Origin: an uncultured Oscillospiraceae bacterium
GTDB taxonomy: Bacteria > Bacillota > Clostridia > Oscillospirales > Acutalibacteraceae
DNA length: 64,000 nucleotides
Direction of reading: 5' to 3'
NCBI GenBank assembly: GCA_900555015.1
Contig: USJL01000002.1
Coordinates: 66,766-130,765, forward strand
In this document: positions 37,014-44,479 of the stretch, piece after piece
Layout of the letters: each line of letters opens with the position of its first letter
Position numbering within the stretch: position 1 is the stretch's first letter
Notes under the pieces: model-generated
What the model was told of the DNA's origin: nothing
The model's database searches: none
The model's input: the letters and a program-made list of their open reading frames with translations, nothing else
Translations under genes and position numbers: made by a program

Positions 37014-37210
37014 GCGAGGAGAGAGTTGGCAAAAAATAAAAACCTTGTCACATTCAACCTACAGATGTCAGTACCATATAGTGTTTGCACCGAAGTATTG
37101 AAGAAAAGCAAAAATAAACAGCCCCACGAGAGGAGCTGCTTTAAAAAGTAATGCGATGTCAAACTTTTCAGTGTCGACTTGTAGTCAGCGAGCCAGTAGG
37201 CGACCCTTTT
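37014..37210 (+). mobile_element. Internally deleted IS200-type element, copy 2
   Basis: Only the two ends remain. The left end GCGAGGAGAGAGTTGGCAAA and about 15 transposase codons (RCQYHIVFAPKY, then a stop) join directly to the right-end hairpin and tract (AACAGCCCC/GGAGCTG; AAAAAGTAATGCGATGTCAA). The structure is that of a miniature derivative lacking the transposase body. Confidence 0.7.
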
Positions 37211-37252
37211 AGTATATGTACCGCCGAATTGTTCAAATAATGTGTTATTCAT
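37205..37252 (-). pseudogene. N-terminal fragment of a TnpV-like transposon protein
   Basis: MNNTLFEQFGGTYT, preceded by AAAGGAGGTTTTACT, matches the start of TnpV-type proteins of clostridial transposons. After about 14 residues the frame runs into the right end of IS200 copy 2, so the gene is truncated by that insertion. Confidence 0.5.
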
Positions 37253-37255
37253 AGT

Positions 37256-37296
37256 AAAACCTCCTTTGATACTCAAATTGTACCAAAGGAGGTTTT
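37256..37296. promoter_or_regulatory. Inverted repeat enclosing the tnpV ribosome-binding site
   Basis: AAAACCTCCTTTG at 37256-37268 and its exact complement at 37284-37296 form a 13-bp stem. On the minus strand the downstream arm contains the AAAGGAGG ribosome-binding site of the TnpV-like fragment, so the hairpin would hide it. On the plus strand it is followed by a T-rich tract and could act as a terminator. Confidence 0.55.
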
Positions 37297-37514
37297 CTTT
37301 TGCGAATGTGCGATTTATAAATTTACAAGTTTAGTTCGTGCCAAAAATTACAACGAACTTTTGCAATCTGTGCCACTTTTAACGGCGAATAATGTGTATT
37401 CCAAATTTATTTGTTATGTTCGTTATATTCGTTATATTTACTTTTTCATTTACCACTAATTTCGTTTAAATATGAAATAGATTTGTCGGGATTGAGTTTT
37501 ACCGAAAATAATAA

Positions 37515-37587
37515 TTGATGCAAATTATGATATGCAATTAAAAAAGCGTTGGAGATTTGATTTCTCCAACGCTTTCGTTTTGTTTGT
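37515..37587 (+). repeat. Repeat copy A with terminator-like hairpin
   Basis: About 60 bases (TTGATGCAAATTATGA and onward) including the stem GCGTTGGAGA/TCTCCAACGC are nearly repeated at 39698-39763. The hairpin with its T-rich flank may terminate transcription. The interval 37297-37514 contains no convincing gene. Confidence 0.6.
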
Positions 37588-37596
37588 AACAAAGAC

Positions 37597-38333
37597 AACC
37601 ACCTGCTATGCAGGTGGGAAAGGAAAAGCTTTAGCGAGGAGAGAAGTGACAAAATAAAAACACCTTGATATATTAGAAGTAGGTTTGCCGACCAAAACTA
37701 AAATATCAAGGAGGTCTTAATCGTGAAAGAGAAAGACATAAACAGTTTAGACCATACGAGGTGGAGATGTCAATACCATGTGGTGTTTGCACCAAAGTAC
37801 AGAAGAATGGCAATTTACGGAGAAATCAAGATAGATATAGGGAAAATATTGAGACAATTATGCAAGCAGAAAGGAATAGAGATAATAGAAGCAGAGTTGT
37901 GTCAAGACCATGTACATATGCTGATAAGCATACCACCAAAATATAGTGTGTCACAAATAATGGGATACCTAAAAGGAAAAAGTAGTCTTATGATTTTCGA
38001 CCGACATGCAAATTTAAAGTATAAGTACGGAAATCGACATTTTTGGGCAAGAGGATATTTCGTAGATACAGTGGGACGAAACAAAAAGCAAATACAAGAG
38101 TACATACGAAATCAATTGACAGAAGATAAAATAGCAGACCAAATAGAATTGAAAGAGTTTGTGGACCCGTTTACGGGTAGCGTGAACAAGTAGGCAAAAA
38201 AATAACCCCCTTTAGGGGAAGCCTGAAAAAGCAATGCGGTCGACAAACTTTTCAGTGCCCCTTTAGGGGTTACGTCCGTAAAAAGCCCTTCTAGGGCTTA
38301 CTCAAGCCTCCGGCTTAGCCGGAGGTCTTGACT
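37597..38333 (+). mobile_element. Intact IS200/IS605-type insertion sequence
   Basis: The element carries tnpA alone. The left subterminal hairpin CCACCTG/CAGGTGG is at 37599-37617 and the right hairpin CCTCCGGCT/AGCCGGAGG at 38307-38325, as in single-strand transposons, which have no inverted repeats or target duplications. The exact ends are estimated from the hairpins. Confidence 0.8.
37723..38193 (+). CDS. tnpA: IS200-family HUH transposase TnpA
   Basis: A 156-residue Y1 transposase. The HUH motif is H63-V-H65 in CQDHVHMLISIP, and the nucleophilic tyrosine is Y127 in QIQEYIRN. Length and the opening TRWRCQYHVVFAPKYRR are typical. It cuts and rejoins single-stranded DNA at the end hairpins. 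GGAGG lies 10 bases before the GTG start at 37723. The protein appears intact, so it may still mobilise the two decayed relatives nearby. Confidence 0.93.
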   Translation: MKEKDINSLDHTRWRCQYHVVFAPKYRRMAIYGEIKIDIGKILRQLCKQKGIEIIEAELCQDHVHMLISIPPKYSVSQIMGYLKGKSSLMIFDRHANLKYKYGNRHFWARGYFVDTVGRNKKQIQEYIRNQLTEDKIADQIELKEFVDPFTGSVNK

Positions 38334-38425
38334 ATATTTTCTTCATAAAAATATTATCGATATACTCACAACCTTTCGGCTCTGTTTTAGGCTTGCTCGA
38401 ACGATATTTAATATAAAAATTTGTA

Positions 38426-39466
38426 TTAATTCGATTCTTTCTTTGCAGTTTTTTCTATTTGCTTAATAGTCTGCAAATACGCTTCTTCTACGGGCGAAAG
38501 ATTTTGATTCACATATTTTTTGTATTCCTCGTTTGCTTTTTCAAGTGCTTGCTTGTGGCTGATTTTTCCTGCATTCTCAAGCACTTTTCCGCCTGTTACT
38601 TGAATTAAATTATCAAGTTGGTCAACGTAATCACTCATGTATACGGGATTGTGTCGCATAGCTTGAATTTCCGCAAAATCGAAATAACCTGAAACAATGT
38701 TATTGAGCACTTTTAATTCATCTTCATTAAGATAATTTTTAGCAACACAAATGTCTTTGGCAGTTGGAAAATCGCCGTCAAAAGCATTCATTCCCATAAA
38801 CGGTTTATTTGCATCTGCACGCTCGTAAATAACTTCGGCGGCAGTATGACCGTGTGCCGCATAATGCAATTTGTTTTGAACCATTTTGAAAAAAGCAACA
38901 GTTTCGCTGCTTTTTGGATTATAGTCAACACTTGTCGCATAAAGGTCAAGGACCTGACGATACATAACTTTTTCGGAAGAACGAATATCTCTGATTCTGT
39001 CTAAGAGTTCTTTCCAATAATTTCCACCACCGAGATTTTTAAGCCTTTCATCATCCATGGTGAAACCTTTTATCATATATTCCTTTAAGCGTTCGGTTGC
39101 CCAACGACGAAATTGAGTAGCAGTGATTGATTTGATTCGGTAACCAAGCGAAATAATCATATCAAGATTGTAATGTAATTGCTCTCTTGTGACAATTCTC
39201 TCGCCTTCATTTTGAACTGTTCGGAATTTCCGAACAGTTGAATTTTCTTCAAGCTCGCCCTCTTCAAAAATATTTTTAATATGCTCACTTACATTTGATT
39301 TGCTCGTTTGGTAAAGTTCACATAATTGTGCTTGCGTCAACCATACCGTTTCATCAACAAATCGAACATCAATTTTTGTATCACCATCATCAGTTTTATA
39401 AATAACTATTTCGCCTTGATTATTATCTTTATTCATTTCTTTAAGATCGGTTTTTTGTTCTTTCAT
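38426..39466 (-). CDS. rhuM: RhuM-family protein
   Basis: A 346-residue RhuM (virulence RhuM) protein: N-terminal winged-helix-like segment (VWLTQAQLCELYQTSKSNVSEHI) and C-terminal Fic/Doc-like helical domain (EVIYERADANKPFMGM). The family is common in phage and pathogenicity islands; its biochemical role is not established. The start at 39466 with GGAGG upstream is shared, together with about 100 bases of leader and the first 11 codons, with the neighbouring gene at 40761. The interval 38334-38425 shows only the tail of an unidentified frame. Confidence 0.85.
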   Translation of the reverse strand: MKEQKTDLKEMNKDNNQGEIVIYKTDDGDTKIDVRFVDETVWLTQAQLCELYQTSKSNVSEHIKNIFEEGELEENSTVRKFRTVQNEGERIVTREQLHYNLDMIISLGYRIKSITATQFRRWATERLKEYMIKGFTMDDERLKNLGGGNYWKELLDRIRDIRSSEKVMYRQVLDLYATSVDYNPKSSETVAFFKMVQNKLHYAAHGHTAAEVIYERADANKPFMGMNAFDGDFPTAKDICVAKNYLNEDELKVLNNIVSGYFDFAEIQAMRHNPVYMSDYVDQLDNLIQVTGGKVLENAGKISHKQALEKANEEYKKYVNQNLSPVEEAYLQTIKQIEKTAKKESN

Positions 39467-39526
39467 AGCAATTTATCCTCCTTTTATCATAGTACCATAA
39501 TTGGCTTTTATATACAACATTTTCTT
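39425..39526 (-). repeat. Duplicated leader and gene start, copy 1
   Basis: This 102-base stretch covers the first codons of rhuM (MKEQKTDLKEMNK), its GGAGG site and about 60 upstream bases. It is nearly identical to 40720-40821, which serves the next minus-strand gene. It probably includes a promoter, since both genes depend on it. Confidence 0.75.
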
Positions 39527-39697
39527 GTCTGCACAATTTGGAGCTGTTCAGGTACCTCATGGCTCGTTTTTGTGAATTTCGTTATAATATTTTTGACAAG
39601 TGCTTATATAATGATTTTTCATATCAAGTCATAAGTGCAAATAATAATGCAAAATAACTCCTTGTAGGTGTAAATATCTCTTGAAATTTCTTGATGA

Positions 39698-39763
39698 TTG
39701 ATACAAATTATGATGCACAATTAAAAAAGCGTTGGAGATTGATTTCTCCAACGCCTTTTTTGT
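39698..39763 (+). repeat. Repeat copy B with terminator-like hairpin
   Basis: The second copy of the 37515-37574 repeat, with stem GCGTTGGAGA/TCTCCAACGC followed by TTTTTT. It lies between rhuM and the unknown gene and would terminate transcription on either strand. Confidence 0.65.
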
Positions 39764-39792
39764 GATAATTAAATTGTGGCGCTTAATGTTGA

Positions 39793-40761
39793 TTAAAAAT
39801 CAATTTCATATTCTAAATAACGCCTTGCTTCGTTTTTTGCTTCGCTTTGTACAGTGGTATTCCCTGCAAAGCGCATTCCTTTTAAAATTGCATCAATTTT
39901 TATTGCGTCATTTTCTTTTAAACCTGAAGAATTGCTCAATTTAATCATAAGCTTTTGATGAGTTAATGCGGAATCTTCATTTAATCTCATAGTGATTAAA
40001 TTTTGTATACTTGGATCTCTAAGCAAATATTTTAATGTTGGTTTTATCGGCGCTTTGCCCGGAAAATCATTCTCTGCAGCTATTTCTATTTTAGAATACT
40101 TTTCATTTTCTTTATTACTTGTAATATCTAAAGAATCTGCGCTTGTAATTTTTCCGTGAGCATTAATTTTTCTGTCAGAGTATGATGACTTTTCTTCGAC
40201 AAAAGTCACTTTGAAATGCTTTGCTCCGAGGTCCTGAGCTATTCTTTGTAATTCGCTGATTCTTTCTGCTTTAAGATAATTAAAATAATCATCAAGTGCT
40301 ATATATCTGTCCCTATCACTCGGGTCAACATAATAGAACTCGCTTCTGCTGTCGGGATAAAACGACAATCCAAAAAAATCTATGCTGTCTCTAAAAATAT
40401 TTAACAAGCGAATTCCTTTTGTGGATGTAAAATATCCTATTGAACCTTTGCAGACTTCACTTTCAGAACGCTTTTTATCTCGGTCAGCAACCCTTATAAA
40501 CTTTTGAATTAAGAAATCACCATCATCTATATCGGCAGGGAAGATAGGCTGTAATTTCTTTTTTTCTATTTCTTTGGCTTTTTCGTCAATGTTTGTTTTT
40601 ATGGTATTTGTGACTTTAATTATATCTTCTTTATCAAATTTTCCGTCATCATTTTGATCGGCGATTTTGGTTAATGATTTTTTTGTTTTATTTATAATAT
40701 TTATTGCTTTTTGCTTATTCTCTTTATTTATTTCTTTAAGATCAATTTTTTGTTCTTTCAT
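39793..40761 (-). CDS. Unknown protein with an EF-hand-like loop
   Basis: A 322-residue protein that I cannot assign to a family. The N-terminus repeats the RhuM leader peptide (MKEQKIDLKEINKEN); next come a basic helical segment and a canonical calcium-loop pattern DQNDDGKFDKED at about residues 36-47. The remaining 240 residues look alpha/beta without a membrane helix. It sits next to a zinc-ribbon membrane protein in the same direction. A calcium- or stress-gated effector is conceivable, but nothing in the sequence proves it. Confidence 0.65.
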   Translation of the reverse strand: MKEQKIDLKEINKENKQKAINIINKTKKSLTKIADQNDDGKFDKEDIIKVTNTIKTNIDEKAKEIEKKKLQPIFPADIDDGDFLIQKFIRVADRDKKRSESEVCKGSIGYFTSTKGIRLLNIFRDSIDFFGLSFYPDSRSEFYYVDPSDRDRYIALDDYFNYLKAERISELQRIAQDLGAKHFKVTFVEEKSSYSDRKINAHGKITSADSLDITSNKENEKYSKIEIAAENDFPGKAPIKPTLKYLLRDPSIQNLITMRLNEDSALTHQKLMIKLSNSSGLKENDAIKIDAILKGMRFAGNTTVQSEAKNEARRYLEYEIDF

Positions 40762-40821
40762 AGCGATTTATCCTCCTTTTATCATAGTACCATAATTGGC
40801 TTTTATATACAACATTTTCTT
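40720..40821 (-). repeat. Duplicated leader and gene start, copy 2
   Basis: The counterpart of 39425-39526. It includes the GGAGG site and the first codons of the unknown EF-hand-like gene. Confidence 0.75.
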
Positions 40822-40878
40822 TTCAGCCGATATTATAACAAACAACCCTCTGCTCTATTTTAAAGCAGAGGGCATAAA

Positions 40879-41718
40879 TTATTTTTTGTAGATATTATCG
40901 TATTTGGATTTTATATCTTCTTTTCCGTCGTATAATTCTTCCAAAACATCTTGATAAAAATCATATAAATCGGAATACGCATCTTCGTAAGTGTCATACA
41001 TATTTGAATATGCGTCTTCGTAGGCATCATACATATCACTGTACGCCGAGGAAACTTCATCGTAGCTTGCTTCATCGTAAGCTTTTGTAATTATATCGTC
41101 AAGCTCTTTAAATGTTGATTCATATATTCGACTCCAGGCTTTGTAGTAATCTTCGGTTTCTCGTTGCCATATTTTGTAGCCGTCTTCCATACTTCTTGTC
41201 CAAGTGGTATAGTCGCTTTTGTTATCGGCTACATTTTTGTAGTATGAATAGCAGTACTGTGATACCGTAACATAATAGTTTTTTGCTTCGCTTTCGCAGA
41301 AAGAATACCATTCATTAACTTTTTCGGCATTCTTTTTGTAGCCTTTGTATGTACCACCTATGTCGTTTGACAATTCTGTGTACTTATCCTGCATGTTTTT
41401 AATTGATTTTTCCAATTCGGATTTTAATTTTTCTTGAAATTCGGAATTGTCATTTAATGAAACGCTATTGTTTTCAGTCGTTTCCTGAACAGTGGATGAA
41501 ATTGTCGATTGCGTATCATTTTTTTTGCTTTCTTTTTTGCCGGTCAAAGCAACCGCAGTAACAATTAACGCAATTATTACAACAATGCTTATAATAATCA
41601 CGGGGATTATCCACTTCTTGCTGTCTGATTTGTTTTTTAGCTTGTATCCGCAATGCGGACAGATTTTTGTTGAATCGGAAATTTCTTTGCCACATTCCGG
41701 GCAGTTAATTAATGCCAT
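40879..41718 (-). CDS. Zinc-ribbon, single-pass membrane protein with coiled C-terminus
   Basis: A 279-residue protein: zinc ribbon at the N-terminus (CPECGKEI and CPHCGYKL), a membrane helix at about residues 35-58 (IIPVIIISIVVIIALIVTAV), a Ser/Thr linker, then a long helical region. The last 70 residues hold an imperfect repeat with the unit AYSDMYDAYEDAYSNMYDTY. The zinc ribbon faces the cytosol and the Tyr/Asp-rich helices lie outside. The function is not recognised. Confidence 0.75.
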   Translation of the reverse strand: MALINCPECGKEISDSTKICPHCGYKLKNKSDSKKWIIPVIIISIVVIIALIVTAVALTGKKESKKNDTQSTISSTVQETTENNSVSLNDNSEFQEKLKSELEKSIKNMQDKYTELSNDIGGTYKGYKKNAEKVNEWYSFCESEAKNYYVTVSQYCYSYYKNVADNKSDYTTWTRSMEDGYKIWQRETEDYYKAWSRIYESTFKELDDIITKAYDEASYDEVSSAYSDMYDAYEDAYSNMYDTYEDAYSDLYDFYQDVLEELYDGKEDIKSKYDNIYKK

Positions 41719-41775
41719 AGTATTTTACTCCTCTTTTAGTTTTTTGTTTGCTTTATGGAAATATAAAGTTTAATT

Positions 41776-42069
41776 TCACCCCGCTTTGTCTTTGTGCTCT
41801 TTAATCATTTTTCTGATCCATTTTTCACTGTAGCCGTATTTTGTGGCAAGTTGACGAATGTTTTTACCGTCATATTCTGCTACAATTCTTGATGCGATAA
41901 ATTCTGTTGTGAAAAAGTTTACCGGAAAAGTGATTTGCTGACCTCGGTATGTAGAATATATCGTTATTGCCGCCTCTATGCCAAGCGTGTTGGCAATTTC
42001 GTTATACACACCGTTTAAGTATTCGCTTTCAATTTCATTTGGGTTCATATTTATATAAACCTCTTTCAT
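41776..42069 (-). CDS. Mor-family transcription regulator
   Basis: A 97-residue protein resembling the C-terminal DNA-binding part of Mor activators: YRGQQITFPVNFF then IVAEYDGKNIRQLATKYGYS with a helix-turn-helix near the end. AGGAGG precedes the start. It is the rightmost gene of E1 and may control island genes. In Mu-like phages Mor drives middle genes; here only the fold is inferred. Confidence 0.75.
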   Translation of the reverse strand: MKEVYINMNPNEIESEYLNGVYNEIANTLGIEAAITIYSTYRGQQITFPVNFFTTEFIASRIVAEYDGKNIRQLATKYGYSEKWIRKMIKEHKDKAG

Positions 42070-42203
42070 CTTTACTGCCTCCTATTATGTTATATCTGTG
42101 TGAATTTGTATAGAGCGACAGTTCATAGGAACATTTCCTTGTAAAGTTCCTTAAACTTAATTTTCACTCATAATAGGACTTGTAAATTTTGCGAGGCAAA
42201 ATA

Positions 42204-42232
42204 AAAACACCACCTGACATCAGTTGGTGTTC
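42204..42232 (-). terminator. Hairpin near the right end of E1
   Basis: AACACCA pairs with TGGTGTT, with a CTGA/TCAG inner stem. It lies between the Mor-family gene and the reading frame at the right end of E1. The interval 42070-42283 shows no other feature. Confidence 0.5.
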
Positions 42233-42283
42233 ATTGTATTTATTATTTGTAGCTTTTGTATGCTTTTATTGTGAACGGAGTTT

Positions 42284-42386
42284 TTATACCGCTATGCAAA
42301 ATTCGTATGTAATCGGCTGAAGTTGGTTATTTTTAGTCCAATTTGTACGCTGAAATTGCACAGTTCGTACAGGACACATTACATTA
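42284..42386 (-). other. In-frame alternative C-terminal tail for the E1 recombinase
   Basis: Reading leftward from the E1 right junction, the minus strand is open for 34 codons (NVMCPVRTVQFQR and onward to FCIAV) and ends at TAA 42284-42286. Its phase matches both the SASP middle piece now and the recombinase after circularisation. In the excised form it would replace the SASP-derived tail of the recombinase. It could equally be chance read-through of an SASP frame. Confidence 0.5.
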
Positions 42387-42467
42387 ACCATTTGACCACC
42401 GACTGAACCGGCCTGCTTAGAAGTAAGGTCGCCGTTGTAGCCTTGTTTAAGGTTAACACCAACCTCT
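42384..42467 (-). pseudogene. Middle piece of the split SASP gene
   Basis: The minus strand encodes EVGVNLKQGYNGDLTSKQ followed by AGSVGGQMV, the core DNA-binding signature of alpha/beta-type SASPs. It has no start codon and no native end. Its 5' boundary is the E2 core at 42455-42467 and its 3' boundary the E1 junction at 42384-42386. Confidence 0.88.
42455..42467. other. E2 left attachment core
   Basis: AACACCAACCTCT is identical to 55542-55554, with no further identity on either side. It lies inside SASP coding sequence and 52 bases from the end of the E2 recombinase gene. Confidence 0.88.
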
Positions 42468-42501
42468 CAGTGCGTTTTTTTACATATTAAAATGCACTGA
42501 T
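42468..42501. promoter_or_regulatory. Inverted repeat abutting the E2 core
   Basis: CAGTGC at 42468-42473 and GCACTG at 42496-42501 flank an AT-rich centre directly beside the attachment core. It may be the recombinase-binding arm of the site, the terminator of the recombinase gene, or both. Confidence 0.5.
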
Positions 42502-42518
42502 TTTTGCAAGATATTCAA

Positions 42519-44180
42519 CTAACTTGCCATATCCTGTCTATTAACGACATTTTCCTGAATATTACCGATAAATCGATAATATATGGTGATTTTTTGCGTG
42601 TAGGGTACATTTTTGCCTGCGATTTGCTTGTTCTCGGGCAGTACCTTTTCCTCGATTTCAATTCTTTCTATGAAGGTGCGAACGATTTCTTCCGTCAGCT
42701 CATCAATATGCTCATACTGTTTTACGAGTGCAAAGAATTTTTCATAATTGTTTGTTATCTCGTTTCCGTTTGACTGCTTGCGTTCAATTTCGGATAATTG
42801 CTTTTTCAGCCTCGCAACCTCATCTGACATTTTTGAAGCAGTGCCGTTTAGCACATCCTCGGAAATTGTTCCGGCGGCATAGTCGTTGTAGAGCTTCATA
42901 ATGATTTTATCAATCGTTTCAATTCTACTCTCAATAGCAGCTTTATTGTCCTCGGGGTTTTCATAAATATTAACTTGTCCCGACCTTTTTAGCGCTTGAT
43001 TTGTTATCTCCTTTATATCCTTATCGGACAGAGATATCAGCTGATTTATGTCGGCTTTGATAATTTCAAGCAGGTCAGCGTATTTTATTCTTGCTCCGTG
43101 GTCACAATGCTTGGCAGAACGATTTGGGATATTGTTACACGATAGATACCAATATTTTAACCGTTCGCCCTTATACACCGTTCCCGATGAGCACATCGCT
43201 CCGCCGCAGTGAGCACAGAATGTAATTCCATTAAAGATGCTTGAGCGACATTTTTCATAGTTATGCCAGTTCTTTGTGTTCATACCCATGAATTTTTCTG
43301 CCTGTTCAAATTGCTCCTTCGTTACCAAAGGCTCGTGGGTATTTTCTGTGATGAACCAATCCTCCTCGGGAACTGCAAGCTTTTTCTTTGATTTAAGGCT
43401 TGCCTTTTTTGTCTTACCGAGTATTGTGTGCCCAAGGTAAACGGGATTTTTCAGTATTCGCTTTACCGTTGTGTAATTCCATTCATCAACAGCTCTTGCT
43501 GCTCCTCGCTCGCCGAAGTTGTCACGATACAGCACACGATATTTCAGCGGTGTTATGTCGCCGTTTTCGGTTAGTGCGATTGCAATAGCACGGGCAGATT
43601 TTCCTGCGTGCGCCATTGCAAATATTTTTTGTACTATCGGAGCAGTCATTGGGTCAGGCACGAGTGCCGTTCCGTCCTTGTTTTTCATATATCCGAACGG
43701 AGGACAGGCACAGTATTCGCCCTTTGTTCTTTTTTGGTTTATAACCTGCTTGATTTTCCTTGAGGTGTCCCGAAGGTAAACATCGTTCATTGCAAATTGG
43801 AACGGAGCCATAATGTTGACCTCGTTGGAGTCAAAGTTATCACTGATTGCAATGTAATGAATTTGGTTTTCGGGGAAATATGTTTCAGCGTAGTAGCTGG
43901 ATTCGGTCATATCTCTGCCGAGTCTTGACAGGTCCTTTGTAATAACCATATTTGCACGACCTTGATTAAGGTGAGCAATCATTTGGTTGAAGCCGGGTCT
44001 GTCAAAGTTCGAGCCTGAGAAACCGTCGTCAACAAATTCATTTACGATTGTGATACCGTTGTCCTCACAATATTGTCTGACAATACTCCTTTGGTTTGTA
44101 ATACTCGATGATTCACCCTCATTGGCTTCCTCAACGGATAATCTGTAATATGCATCGGCTAATTTCAAGTTTGTTTTCAT
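42519..44180 (-). CDS. Large serine recombinase of element E2
   Basis: A 553-residue recombinase: catalytic serine in AYYRLSVEEAN (residue 15), resolvase domain with DDGFSGSNFDRPGF and ITKDLSRLGRD, recombinase domain, zinc ribbon (CAHCGGAMCSSG, CDHG) and a C-terminal coiled coil. AAGGAGG precedes the ATG. It is clearly different from the E1 enzyme, which explains the different core. Its stop lies 52 bases from the E2 core, so its frame, unlike that of E1, does not cross the junction. Confidence 0.94.
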   Translation of the reverse strand: MKTNLKLADAYYRLSVEEANEGESSSITNQRSIVRQYCEDNGITIVNEFVDDGFSGSNFDRPGFNQMIAHLNQGRANMVITKDLSRLGRDMTESSYYAETYFPENQIHYIAISDNFDSNEVNIMAPFQFAMNDVYLRDTSRKIKQVINQKRTKGEYCACPPFGYMKNKDGTALVPDPMTAPIVQKIFAMAHAGKSARAIAIALTENGDITPLKYRVLYRDNFGERGAARAVDEWNYTTVKRILKNPVYLGHTILGKTKKASLKSKKKLAVPEEDWFITENTHEPLVTKEQFEQAEKFMGMNTKNWHNYEKCRSSIFNGITFCAHCGGAMCSSGTVYKGERLKYWYLSCNNIPNRSAKHCDHGARIKYADLLEIIKADINQLISLSDKDIKEITNQALKRSGQVNIYENPEDNKAAIESRIETIDKIIMKLYNDYAAGTISEDVLNGTASKMSDEVARLKKQLSEIERKQSNGNEITNNYEKFFALVKQYEHIDELTEEIVRTFIERIEIEEKVLPENKQIAGKNVPYTQKITIYYRFIGNIQENVVNRQDMAS

Positions 44181-44247
44181 TGGTGAAACCTCCTTGAAAA
44201 TTGCGACTCATATCCAACACGGAGTATATCACAAGAAGGATTTAATA

Positions 44248-44457
44248 TCAATTAAAAACCTCCTTATTCTTAGTAGAAATATTTTCCTCTATCAAGGATT
44301 TAACATCTCTGCTTTTGTCAAATACTCGAACCACCTCATAATGACTGTTGTTGATGTCGTATGATGTTGTCTGCATCATTTTAGAATTATCTTCCATTGA
44401 CGCACCTCCAACAGTATTATTGCCGATATTCAGTTGTTTATTTTTGTTTGTTGCCAT
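44248..44457 (-). CDS. Small accessory protein upstream of the E2 recombinase
   Basis: A 69-residue polar protein (MATNKNKQLNIGNNTVGGAS and onward) containing a HYEVVRVFDKSRDVKSLIEE helix. Its place directly before the recombinase and its start-codon hairpin match the 79-residue gene of E1. The function is unknown. Confidence 0.65.
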   Translation of the reverse strand: MATNKNKQLNIGNNTVGGASMEDNSKMMQTTSYDINNSHYEVVRVFDKSRDVKSLIEENISTKNKEVFN

Positions 44458-44475
44458 CGGGCAACACCCTAACTA
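44450..44475 (-). promoter_or_regulatory. Start-codon hairpin conserved between E2 and E1
   Basis: On the minus strand GTTGCC CGAT GGCAAC is a perfect 6-bp stem that includes the ATG, after TAGTTAGGGT. It parallels 21458-21483. Confidence 0.6.
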
Positions 44476-44479
44476 ATAT

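Larger units (their letters stand above)
19465..42383. mobile_element. Element E1: serine-recombinase defence island in the SASP gene
   Basis: A segment of about 22.9 kb bounded by two parts of one SASP gene. The recombinase lies at the left end and reads outward; next to it are a small accessory gene, a replication-initiator remnant and an excisionase-type gene. Cargo includes Fic, Mrr, HEPN/Abi, type III restriction-modification, Hachiman and RhuM. No conjugation, capsid or tail genes are visible, so it is an integrative island that would depend on other means for transfer. Confidence 0.8.

Noticed and set aside
19465-42383. E1 as a prophage
   Set aside because: No terminase, portal, capsid, tail, lysis or phage replication module is visible; the recombinase, excisionase and Mor-like genes are not enough.
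42384-42395. E1 crossover placed at the nearby AATG match instead of TAA
   Set aside because: It would make the restored SASP read NVM in place of the family-typical KKM; the TAA position gives the expected sequence, although a few bases of doubt remain.
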